A stretch of 6,483 bases of DNA from assembly GCA_902774195.1 (NCBI GenBank), contig CACYHM010000180.1:1-6483 (forward strand). Direction: 5' to 3'. Of this stretch, positions 1-5,410 are shown in pieces. The notes beneath the pieces were generated by a model. The model worked only from the letters and a program-made list of their open reading frames with translations. It was not told where the DNA came from and did no database searches. The DNA comes from an uncultured Eubacteriales bacterium. GTDB taxonomy: Bacteria > Bacillota_A > Clostridia > Peptostreptococcales > Anaerovoracaceae. Positions within the stretch are counted from its first letter, which is position 1. Each line of letters begins with the position of its first letter. Position numbers and translations under genes: made by a program.

Positions 1-1
1 T

Positions 2-178
2 ATCTTCGCCGATGTGCGCGCCGCGATGAAGGCCGCGGGCTATGACTACATGGCGCTTGCCGTGGTAAAGGAGAATGAAGAGGCCCTGAACTTCTGGAAG
101 GGGCAGGGCTTCAGCATAAAGAACGAGTCGGTCAGCGCCGACGGCTACGAAGTCTATGTAATGGACAGAGATATATAG
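2..178 (+). CDS. GNAT-family N-acetyltransferase, C-terminal part only
   Basis: The window opens inside this gene, so only the last 58 codons are visible, ending at TAG 176-178. The readable part contains ALAVVKENEEALNFWKGQGF, which matches the C-terminal half of the GNAT fold: a beta strand, then the N-x-x-A-x-x-F-W helix and a G-F turn that closes the acetyl-CoA site. Family knowledge says such proteins move an acetyl group from acetyl-CoA to an amine on a small molecule or protein; nothing here indicates the substrate. The start and the pyrophosphate-binding loop lie outside the window. The next gene, another GNAT, begins one base after the stop, so the two are almost certainly co-transcribed and perhaps translationally coupled. 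The family call is fairly safe; a specific function cannot be given. Confidence 0.8.
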   Translation: MFADVRAAMKAAGYDYMALAVVKENEEALNFWKGQGFSIKNESVSADGYEVYVMDRDI

Positions 179-179
179 G

Positions 180-713
180 ATGGACAAAGGAATGGTATTC
201 AGAAAGGCTGAAAAGGGCGACCTGGACGCCATATGCAGGATATACGAAAGGACACACGACGCCGAGGAGGCAGGTCTCAGCACTACGGGATGGCTGCGGG
301 ATGTCTATCCGGTCAGGGAGACCGCGGAGGCGTCGCTCGAAAGAGGCGACATGCATGTGGCCGAGCTTGACGGAAGGGTGATCGCGGCAGGTATCATAAA
401 TCAGATACAGGTCGATGTCTACTACGACTGCGACTGGGTCTACAAGGCGGATGACGAAGAAGTCTCGGTCCTGCACACGCTCGTGGTGGATCCCGGCGCA
501 AGAGGCATGGGCACCGGTCCCGCCTTCGTGAAGTACTGGGAGAAGCTCGCGTCGGAGCAGGGGCTTGGAGTTCTGAGGATAGATACGAATGCGAGAAACG
601 AACGGGCCAGAAAGATGTACGCTGATCTCGGATACATCGAAACGGACATAGTGCCGACGGTGTTCAACGGAATACCGGGGGTGGATCTCGTGCTCATGGA
701 AAAGAAAATATGA
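180..713 (+). CDS. GNAT-family N-acetyltransferase
   Basis: This is a complete 177-residue, single-domain, presumably cytosolic acetyltransferase. The acetyl-CoA-binding motif A is at about residues 97-115 (VLHTLVVDPGARGMGTG, with the R-G-x-G-x-G turn), and motif B is at about 134-152 (IDTNARNERARKMYADLGY). The N-terminal VFRKAEKGDLDAICRIYE is the usual first strand and helix of the fold. The C-terminal stretch VPTVFNGIPGVDLVLMEKK recalls a common but uncharacterised clostridial GNAT group, so the substrate is unknown. The start is uncertain: ATG 180 follows the previous stop by one base and has only a weak purine-rich stretch upstream, while ATG 192 (MVFRKAE) has an AAAGG too close to act as a normal ribosome binding site. 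I keep ATG 180. A 36-base gap separates it from the ABM gene. Confidence 0.85.
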   Translation: MDKGMVFRKAEKGDLDAICRIYERTHDAEEAGLSTTGWLRDVYPVRETAEASLERGDMHVAELDGRVIAAGIINQIQVDVYYDCDWVYKADDEEVSVLHTLVVDPGARGMGTGPAFVKYWEKLASEQGLGVLRIDTNARNERARKMYADLGYIETDIVPTVFNGIPGVDLVLMEKKI

Positions 714-749
714 AGGCGGCGATATGCGCAACGGGAATGGAGGTAAAAG

Positions 750-1037
750 ATGATAGTACTGAATGTGACATACAAATGCAGTCCGGACCGGGGCAGAAGA
801 TTCCTCGAGGCCATATGGACCGAAAAACTGGACGAGGCCTGCAGGGCCGAGGAAGGCAATATCAAATACGACTACTATTATCCGGTGGCGGAGACTGATG
901 AGATCCTGCTTGTAGAGAAGTGGCGCGATGCGGATGCTCTCGCAAAACACATGGAGGAGCCTCACTTCAAACGCCTGGGGCAGATCAAAGAAGGCTTCGG
1001 CATAGAGACCGTCATTGAGAAATATATTACGGAATAG
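750..1037 (+). CDS. Antibiotic biosynthesis monooxygenase (ABM)-domain protein, quinol monooxygenase-like
   Basis: This small protein of 95 residues fits the dimeric alpha+beta-barrel ABM fold (YgiN-like). It begins with the strand MIVLNVTYKC. Its middle carries the typical pattern of that family: E-G-N-I-x-Y-x-Y-Y (about 35-44), then LLVEKW (about 53-58), then KHMEEPHF (about 66-73), where N, E, W and H are the usual conserved positions. Members include cofactor-independent quinol oxygenases and many proteins of unknown role, so a true monooxygenase activity is not proven, least of all in a probable anaerobe. A strong ribosome binding site GGAGGT (739-744) lies five bases before ATG 750 and fixes the start. 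An overlapping ORF beginning at 710 in another frame is a shadow. The gene sits in the co-directional run between the GNAT and the membrane-protein gene; the next ATG follows its stop by 12 bases. Confidence 0.8.
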   Translation: MIVLNVTYKCSPDRGRRFLEAIWTEKLDEACRAEEGNIKYDYYYPVAETDEILLVEKWRDADALAKHMEEPHFKRLGQIKEGFGIETVIEKYITE

Positions 1038-1049
1038 AGGTTTGACTGA

Positions 1050-1241
1050 ATGAAGAAACTGACGCCTGTAGGCATATGGCACTATATAAGGCTTACATAC
1101 AGATCGGCGCTGTTCATACTGCTTCTGATAATGTACATACGGTACAGGTTCAGTCACGGTGAACCGCTGACCATAGGAATAGAGAAGATGCCTACGCCAG
1201 AAGCAGTTCGCAAGGAACTACATAAAGTCGGGAAAGACTGA
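1050..1241 (+). CDS. Short membrane protein, probably the 5' part of a frameshifted gene
   Basis: The 63-residue reading frame starts at ATG 1050, nine bases after AGAGG (1036-1040). Residues 1-15 are basic and aromatic, and about 18-33 (SALFILLLIMYIRYRF) form a transmembrane segment with positive flanks. From roughly codon 45 onward the quality falls: PTPEAVRKELHKVGKD uses codons uncommon here, including CTA, and ends in TGA at 1239-1241. Meanwhile the +1 frame is open from 1183 and reads QKQFARNYIKSGKTEIIIPD in the codon style of the window, continuing without a stop into the membrane protein that ends at 1767. I infer that both frames are halves of one gene broken by a frameshift, possibly with a deletion, near 1183-1204. 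A real 63-residue protein remains possible. No function can be assigned. Confidence 0.5.
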   Translation: MKKLTPVGIWHYIRLTYRSALFILLLIMYIRYRFSHGEPLTIGIEKMPTPEAVRKELHKVGKD

Positions 1242-1281
1242 GATCATCATACCTGACAACAATGCGACCGTTCTCGTTCTG

Positions 1282-1767
1282 ATGATATGGATCGTGTTCA
1301 ACGGTATATTCGGAGCCCTGCACATGGCGGGGATACTCGACGACGGCATCATGATACTTCTGTGCAGCGCGTATTCGGTGTGCGACATGATATGCATACT
1401 GTTCTTCTGCCCGTTCCAGACCTGGTTCCTGAAGAACAAGTGCTGCGCGGCATGCAGGATATACAACTGGGATTACGCGATGATGTTCACACCGCTTTTC
1501 TTTGTCGAGAAAACCTATACGTGGAGCCTGCTGCTGCTCTCCATAGCGCTGCTCGTGCGATGGGAGGTCACGTTCTACAGACATCCGGAAAGGTTCTCCG
1601 AGAACACGAACGACTATCTGAAATGCAGCAACTGCACCGAAAAGCTCTGCGCCCACAAGCGTCAGCTCAGAGGCTTCTGGAAAGACCTCGAGAAGTACAC
1701 TTCAGAGCGCGTGAAGCGTCTGAAAAAGGATGGCAGTGAAGAACCGAAAGCGTCGATCAAAGCATGA
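1282..1767 (+). CDS. Cysteine-rich multi-pass membrane protein of unknown function, probably the 3' part of a frameshifted gene
   Basis: From ATG 1282 the frame gives 161 residues, but this ATG has no ribosome binding site (the bases before it are pyrimidine-rich) and the same frame is open back to 1183 with coding-like sequence, so 1282 is probably an internal Met. Hydrophobic segments lie at about residues 1-19, 22-44 and 80-94. Cysteines cluster at 28, 34, 38, 43, 54, 55 and 58, and a C-x2-C-x4-C motif occurs at 115-123 (CSNCTEKLC). That could bind metal or form disulfides, which is inference. The tail from about residue 126 is hydrophilic and basic, likely cytoplasmic. I think related full-length proteins of about 200 residues with an IWHYIRLTYRS-like start occur in Clostridia, but I cannot check this here. 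The stop overlaps the rarA start as ATGA. Confidence 0.6.
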   Translation: MIWIVFNGIFGALHMAGILDDGIMILLCSAYSVCDMICILFFCPFQTWFLKNKCCAACRIYNWDYAMMFTPLFFVEKTYTWSLLLLSIALLVRWEVTFYRHPERFSENTNDYLKCSNCTEKLCAHKRQLRGFWKDLEKYTSERVKRLKKDGSEEPKASIKA

Positions 1768-3134
1768 GTCAGATAAGCATTTTTGAAAACGAAAAAAAGA
1801 ACAGCCAGCCTCTTGCTGCGAGGATGCGCCCGCGGGATCTCGATGAGTTCGCCGGACAGCAGCATCTCGTGGGAGAGGGCAAGGTGCTGCGGAACCTCAT
1901 AGAACGCGACAGCATATCCTCGATGATATTCTGGGGCCCGCCGGGGGTCGGAAAGACCACGCTGGCACAGATAATCGCGGCGAGGACGGATGCGCAGTTC
2001 ATCACTTTCAGCGCTGTAACGAGCGGCATCAAAGAGATAAAGACTGTGATGCAGCAGGCCGACAAAATGACGGCCATAGGTGCGCGCACCATAGTCTTCG
2101 TGGATGAGATACACCGCTTCAACAAGGCCCAGCAGGATGCCTTTCTGCCTTTTGTCGAAAAAGGCAGCATCATACTGATCGGAGCTACGACAGAGAACCC
2201 GTCTTTCGAGGTGAACGGGGCTTTGCTGTCGCGCTGCAAGGTCTTCGTACTGCACCAGCTGACGGCTGATGACATAGCGGAGCTCATCAGAAATGCTGTA
2301 AAGGATCCGCGGGGCTTCGGAGACCAGGACCTCAGGATAAGCGAGGACGTCATCGGCGCTCTCGCCGGCTTTGCCAACGGCGATGCAAGGACGGCGCTTT
2401 CGACTCTCGAGATGATGGTGCTGAATGCCGATCATTCGAGAGATCCTTCGGACGGACACGAGATAATAACGGTCACTACAGAGGACTTCGAGCAGTGCAC
2501 TTCGAGAAAGTCCCTGCTCTACGACAAGCAGGGCGAGGAGCACTACAATCTGATCTCGGCTCTGCACAAGTCGATGAGGAACTCCGATGCCGACGCCGCG
2601 GTCTACTGGCTCGCGAGGATGCTTGAATCGGGCGAGGACCCGATGTACATCGCGAGACGTGTGACGCGCTTTGCGGCAGAGGATGTCGGCCTCGCCGATC
2701 CGCGAGCCCTCGAGCTCTCGGTCGCGGCATTCCAGGCCTGCCATCTGATCGGAATGCCGGAGTGCAGCGTGCACCTCACCGAGGCCGTCATATACAACGC
2801 GCTGGCTCCGAAATCCAACGCGATGGAAGTCGCCTACATGCAGGCTGCTAAAGATGCCAATGAGCACATAGCCGAGCCGGTGCCTCTGCAGATCAGGAAT
2901 GCTCCGACAAAACTCATGAAGGAGCTGGATTACGGAAAGGGCTACATATACGCCCACGATACCGAAGACAAGATAGCCGACATGGAGTGCCTGCCCGAGA
3001 ACCTTCGCGGGACGGAATACTATCATCCGGGCGATCAGGGCTACGAGCCGAGGTTCAGGGAGGGCTACGAGCCGAGGTTCAGGGAAAGATACGAATCCAT
3101 CAAAAGGTGGAGAGAAGAGCATAAAGAGAAATGA
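1764..3134 (+). CDS. rarA: Replication-associated recombination protein A (RarA/MgsA family AAA+ ATPase)
   Basis: RarA is a cytosolic AAA+ ATPase related to clamp-loader subunits. It acts as a tetramer at stalled replication forks and gaps together with SSB and the recombination machinery. The 456 residues match the usual family length. Visible landmarks in order are an N-terminal PLAARMRPRDLDEFAGQQHL (16-35), Walker A GPPGVGKTT (58-66), Walker B VFVDEIHRF (111-119), sensor 1 GATTENPSF (140-148), the arginine-finger region LLSRCKVF (154-161), and sensor 2 NGDARTALSTLE (205-216). The C-terminal tetramerisation domain holds DADAAVYWLARMLESGEDP and ARRVTRFAAEDVGLADP. Near the end, GYEPRFRE occurs twice in tandem (426-433, 434-441) where homologues are expected to have one copy. 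The start overlaps the preceding stop by four bases, suggesting translational coupling. The family assignment is secure. Confidence 0.96.
   Translation: MSQISIFENEKKNSQPLAARMRPRDLDEFAGQQHLVGEGKVLRNLIERDSISSMIFWGPPGVGKTTLAQIIAARTDAQFITFSAVTSGIKEIKTVMQQADKMTAIGARTIVFVDEIHRFNKAQQDAFLPFVEKGSIILIGATTENPSFEVNGALLSRCKVFVLHQLTADDIAELIRNAVKDPRGFGDQDLRISEDVIGALAGFANGDARTALSTLEMMVLNADHSRDPSDGHEIITVTTEDFEQCTSRKSLLYDKQGEEHYNLISALHKSMRNSDADAAVYWLARMLESGEDPMYIARRVTRFAAEDVGLADPRALELSVAAFQACHLIGMPECSVHLTEAVIYNALAPKSNAMEVAYMQAAKDANEHIAEPVPLQIRNAPTKLMKELDYGKGYIYAHDTEDKIADMECLPENLRGTEYYHPGDQGYEPRFREGYEPRFRERYESIKRWREEHKEK
3037..3084 (+). repeat. Exact 24-bp tandem duplication inside the rarA 3' end
   Basis: The 24-base unit at 3037-3060, built around GGCTACGAGCCGAGGTTCAG, is repeated without a single change at 3061-3084. 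The unit is a multiple of three, so rarA stays in frame and the protein simply gains a second GYEPRFRE block. The bases just after (3085-3095) look like a decayed third copy, encoding RYES. The lack of any silent difference between copies implies a recent event or active slippage and recombination. Confidence 0.95.
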
Positions 3135-3156
3135 CACGGCGAAAAGGGGGATCACG

Positions 3157-4437
3157 ATGAAAAAGACAGACAGCAGATATGCGGCATACATCCAGATACT
3201 GAAAGAAGAACTCCTGCCTGCTATGGGCTGCACCGAGCCTATCGCCATAGCATATGCCGCAGCGAAGGCGGCTGAGGTCCTCGGCGGAAGGCCGGAGAAG
3301 CTCATCATCGAGGTGAGCGGAAACATCATCAAGAACGTAAAGAGCGTTGTCGTTCCTCACACGGGAGGCCTGAGAGGGATACAGGCGGCCGCTGCTGCCG
3401 GAGCCGTGGCGGGCGATGCCGGAGCTGAGCTCGAGGTCATCTCGAACGTAACGCCGGAACAGATAAAGGAGATAAACGATTATCTCAAAAATGCGGATAT
3501 CGAAGTGAGGCATGTCGACAACGGCCACATCTTTGACATAGGGATCACCTCCGTAAAAGGCAGCGATAAGTCCTATGTCAGAATAGTGGACTTCCATACG
3601 AACATCGTTACCGTCCGTCTCAATGACGACATGATAGTGAACAGGAAGACGGAATCGTCGGATGATGATGAGGCGCTCACGGACAGGAGCTGCCTGACGA
3701 TCGAGGGCATAGTTGAATTCGCCGACATACTTGACGTCGAAGATGTGCGTGAGATCCTGGAGAGGCAGATCAGCTATAACATGGCGATCGCCGAGGAAGG
3801 CCTTGCGGGCGACTACGGCGCCAACATCGGAAGCACTCTGATGCTGGGACACGAATACGATCTGAAATACGTCATGAGATCGTACGCTGCGGCTGCGAGC
3901 GACGCCAGGATGAACGGCTGCGAGCTCCCTGTGGTCATCAACTCGGGAAGCGGCAACCAGGGCATAACATCCAGCATTCCGGTCATAGTATACGGCAGAG
4001 CGCGGAACAAGCCGAAAGAAGAGATCCTCAAGGCTCTCGCCGTGTCCAATCTGGTGACTATCCACCTCAAGACCGGCATCGGGAGGCTCTCCGCTTACTG
4101 CGGAGCCGTCAGCGCGGGCTGCGGCGCCGGAGCCGGCATAGCCTACATGCAGGGCAAGGGCGTTGAAGGCGTCGCGCATACTGTAGTCAACGCGCTTGCT
4201 GTCGATTCGGGCATAGTATGCGACGGAGCAAAGGCGAGCTGCGCCGCCAAGATTTCCATGGCGGTCGAAGCGGGCCTGATGGGTCTTTCGATGTACAGCA
4301 AGGGCAACAACTTCTTCGGAGGCGACGGTCTTGTAAAGAACGGAGTCGAGAATACCATCGATGTGGTCGGAAGACTCGCGAGGTTCGGCATGAAGGAAAC
4401 GGATGAAGAGATAATCCGTCTGATGCTTGAGGACTGA
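3157..4437 (+). CDS. cyuA: L-cysteine desulfidase (CyuA/YhaM, UPF0597 family)
   Basis: This 426-residue protein belongs to the family of E. coli CyuA (YhaM) and the archaeal L-cysteine desulfidase, related to iron-sulfur L-serine dehydratases. The reaction is L-cysteine to pyruvate, ammonia and hydrogen sulfide with an oxygen-sensitive [4Fe-4S] cluster. Signature stretches are LLPAMGCTEPIAIAYAAAKA (19-38), SGNIIKN (54-60), PHTGGLRG (67-74), INSGSGNQGI (261-270), SAYCGAVSAGCGAGAG (around 312-327) and GIVCDGAKASCAAK (around 352-365). Cluster ligands are probably Cys25 plus cysteines among 315, 322, 355 and 362; which ones is inference from the family pattern. The start is set by AGGGGG (3145-3150) six bases before ATG 3157. 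It follows rarA by 22 bases with no terminator seen, so it is probably read from the same transcript. No cysteine transporter or regulator gene is adjacent. Automatic pipelines may call it a serine dehydratase alpha-subunit family protein. Confidence 0.92.
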   Translation: MKKTDSRYAAYIQILKEELLPAMGCTEPIAIAYAAAKAAEVLGGRPEKLIIEVSGNIIKNVKSVVVPHTGGLRGIQAAAAAGAVAGDAGAELEVISNVTPEQIKEINDYLKNADIEVRHVDNGHIFDIGITSVKGSDKSYVRIVDFHTNIVTVRLNDDMIVNRKTESSDDDEALTDRSCLTIEGIVEFADILDVEDVREILERQISYNMAIAEEGLAGDYGANIGSTLMLGHEYDLKYVMRSYAAAASDARMNGCELPVVINSGSGNQGITSSIPVIVYGRARNKPKEEILKALAVSNLVTIHLKTGIGRLSAYCGAVSAGCGAGAGIAYMQGKGVEGVAHTVVNALAVDSGIVCDGAKASCAAKISMAVEAGLMGLSMYSKGNNFFGGDGLVKNGVENTIDVVGRLARFGMKETDEEIIRLMLED

Positions 4438-4465
4438 CAGCTCAGCCGCTCTGAACTGAAGAAAT

Positions 4466-4510
4466 AAAAATGACGCCTGTGCGGCAAAATGCCTTTCTGG
4501 CGTCATTTTT
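4466..4510. terminator. Bidirectional intrinsic terminator between cyuA and deoD
   Basis: A perfect 12-base inverted repeat, AAAAATGACGCC at 4466-4477 and GGCGTCATTTTT at 4499-4510, encloses a 21-base centre. The centre can itself fold further through GGCA (4483-4486) and TGCC (4490-4493). With A5 on one side and T5 on the other, both strands give a GC-containing stem followed by a U-run. It lies 28 bases after the cyuA stop and 14 bases beyond the deoD stop, exactly where a shared terminator for convergent genes is expected. Confidence 0.9.
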
Positions 4511-4524
4511 GATCCAGCGTGAAA

Positions 4525-5232
4525 CTATGCGATCTCGGGTGCGATCTCGATCATCGACGTAAGAGAAGTCTGGCGCTCTTCTGCGCTCATGATCTCTTCC
4601 GGATAGTTGAAGGAGTCGGATACCGTGCATATGCACAGAGCATTCTTTCCGAGCCTGGCCGCGTTGCAGTAGAGCGCAGCGGATTCCATCTCGATCCCGA
4701 GCACGCCGACCTTTGCCCATTCCATGCCTGACTGGGCGTCATCATAGAAAATATCCGACGACAGGATGTTTCCGACTTTGTAGTTCACGCCCTTTTTCTC
4801 GGCTTCTTCAACTGCCTTCTTCAGCAGACCGAAATCCGCGATAGGGGAGAATGTTCCCGGCAGTCTGTACTGGATGGCGTAGTTGCCGTCCGTGCATGCG
4901 GCCTGAGCGATGATGAGGTCCTTGAGGTGAAGGTCAGGATGAAGCGATCCGCAGGATCCGATCCTGATGATGTTCTTTACATCGTACTCTTTGAAGAGCT
5001 CATAGGAATATATGCCGATCGCAGGCTGGCCCATGCCCGACGCCATGACGGACACTCTCTTGCCCTTGTATTTGCCGGTATAGCCCTGCACGCCGCGTAC
5101 ATCGTTCACCAGGACTGCATCTTCGAGGAATTTTTCTGCGATCATCCTGCTGCGCTTAGGATCGCCCGGCATCAGTACTGTTTCGGCGAAGTCGCCGGCT
5201 TTTGCTTCTATGTGAGGAGTTGGGATAGACAT
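4525..5232 (-). CDS. deoD: Purine nucleoside phosphorylase, DeoD type
   Basis: DeoD reversibly cleaves purine (deoxy)ribonucleosides with phosphate into free base and (deoxy)ribose-1-phosphate in nucleoside salvage; the family is a cytosolic hexamer. The 235 residues are close to the E. coli length. Recognisable parts are SIPTPHIEAKAGDFAETVLM at the N-terminus with the His that serves the neighbouring subunit (H7), the phosphate loop PGDPKR (22-27), RIGSCGSL with the phosphate-binding Arg and Ser, GIEMES (179-184) that holds the ribose, and TVSDS with the catalytic Asp at about 206. The start at 5232 is chosen because AAAGGAG (5246-5240) precedes it by seven bases; an in-frame ATG at 5271 would add 13 residues (MRKKNSGQERRML) alien to the family and lies at the predicted promoter. 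The gene stands alone, convergent with cyuA and divergent from asnS. Confidence 0.96.
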   Translation of the reverse strand: MSIPTPHIEAKAGDFAETVLMPGDPKRSRMIAEKFLEDAVLVNDVRGVQGYTGKYKGKRVSVMASGMGQPAIGIYSYELFKEYDVKNIIRIGSCGSLHPDLHLKDLIIAQAACTDGNYAIQYRLPGTFSPIADFGLLKKAVEEAEKKGVNYKVGNILSSDIFYDDAQSGMEWAKVGVLGIEMESAALYCNAARLGKNALCICTVSDSFNYPEEIMSAEERQTSLTSMIEIAPEIA

Positions 5233-5239
5233 AAGCATT

Positions 5240-5246
5240 CTCCTTT
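5240..5246 (-). promoter_or_regulatory. Ribosome binding site deciding the deoD start
   Basis: On the minus strand AAAGGAG lies seven bases before the ATG at 5232. A second ATG (5238-5236, encoding MLMSIP) is only one base from it, and the ATG at 5271 lies upstream of it. Normal spacing therefore supports MSIPTPH as the true N-terminus. Confidence 0.85.
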
Positions 5247-5273
5247 CTTGACCACTGTTTTTCTTACGCATCT

Positions 5274-5301
5274 ATTTTACCACAGAACACGCTCCTGTTT
5301 G
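5274..5301 (-). promoter_or_regulatory. Likely sigma-A promoter of deoD
   Basis: Read on the minus strand, TAAAAT (5279-5274) is preceded by TGG, making an extended -10 of the TGn type. A poor -35, CAAACA (5301-5296), lies 16 bases upstream. Transcription would start near 5267, giving a leader of about 35 bases. The match rests mainly on the extended -10, so this is a prediction of moderate strength. Confidence 0.55.
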
Positions 5302-5324
5302 CCCGAATATCCGTATTTTTGCTG

Positions 5325-5354
5325 ATGACAGCAGGGGCGCGCGTATGATATAAT
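5325..5354 (+). promoter_or_regulatory. Likely sigma-A promoter of asnS
   Basis: A consensus TATAAT -10 box at 5349-5354 is preceded by TGA at 5346-5348, an extended -10. ATGACA at 5325-5330 matches five of six -35 consensus bases with an 18-base spacer. The predicted start of transcription is near 5361, about 50 bases before the asnS ATG. This looks like a strong, constitutive-style promoter, and the leader is too short for a T-box. Confidence 0.8.
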
Positions 5355-5360
5355 TTTCGG

Positions 5361-5380
5361 GCTGGCATCATGATGCCGGC
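5361..5380 (+). promoter_or_regulatory. Palindrome / 5'-terminal stem-loop in the asnS leader
   Basis: GGCATCATGATGCC (5364-5377) is a perfect 14-base palindrome, and GCT/GGC flanks extend it to 20 bases with one T-G pair. As RNA it folds into an eight-pair stem (5361-5368 with 5373-5380) capped by CAUG. It begins at the predicted first transcribed base. No U-run follows on either strand, so it is not a terminator. It could be a repressor operator just downstream of the promoter or an mRNA-stabilising 5' hairpin; the sequence does not decide. Confidence 0.6.
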
Positions 5381-5410
5381 AGAAAGAAAAATCAAAGGAA
5401 AACACATTGA

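Noticed and set aside
132..1157. 341-codon minus-strand frame across the GNAT and ABM genes
   Set aside because: It spans several real + strand genes and their gaps, and has no domain signature.
1183..1204. Programmed ribosomal frameshift joining the two membrane-protein frames
   Set aside because: No slippery heptamer or evident stimulatory structure is seen at the junction; a mutation or sequence error is simpler.
1662..3332. 556-codon open frame on the minus strand opposite rarA
   Set aside because: It lies entirely opposite well-supported genes, chiefly rarA, has a composition typical of the antisense of a codon-biased gene, and shows no recognisable domain.
3100..4506. 468-codon open frame on the minus strand opposite cyuA
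   Set aside because: Same pattern: it mirrors a clearly coding + strand gene and crosses the terminator; no motif or ribosome binding site supports it.
5233..5271. Upstream in-frame ATG that would lengthen DeoD by 13 residues
   Set aside because: The extra residues do not resemble the family, the ribosome binding site lies downstream of that ATG, and the predicted transcript begins near 5267.
5355..5410. T-box riboswitch before asnS
   Set aside because: The leader is only about 50 bases and contains one short hairpin, with no room for a specifier stem, T-box sequence or terminator/antiterminator.
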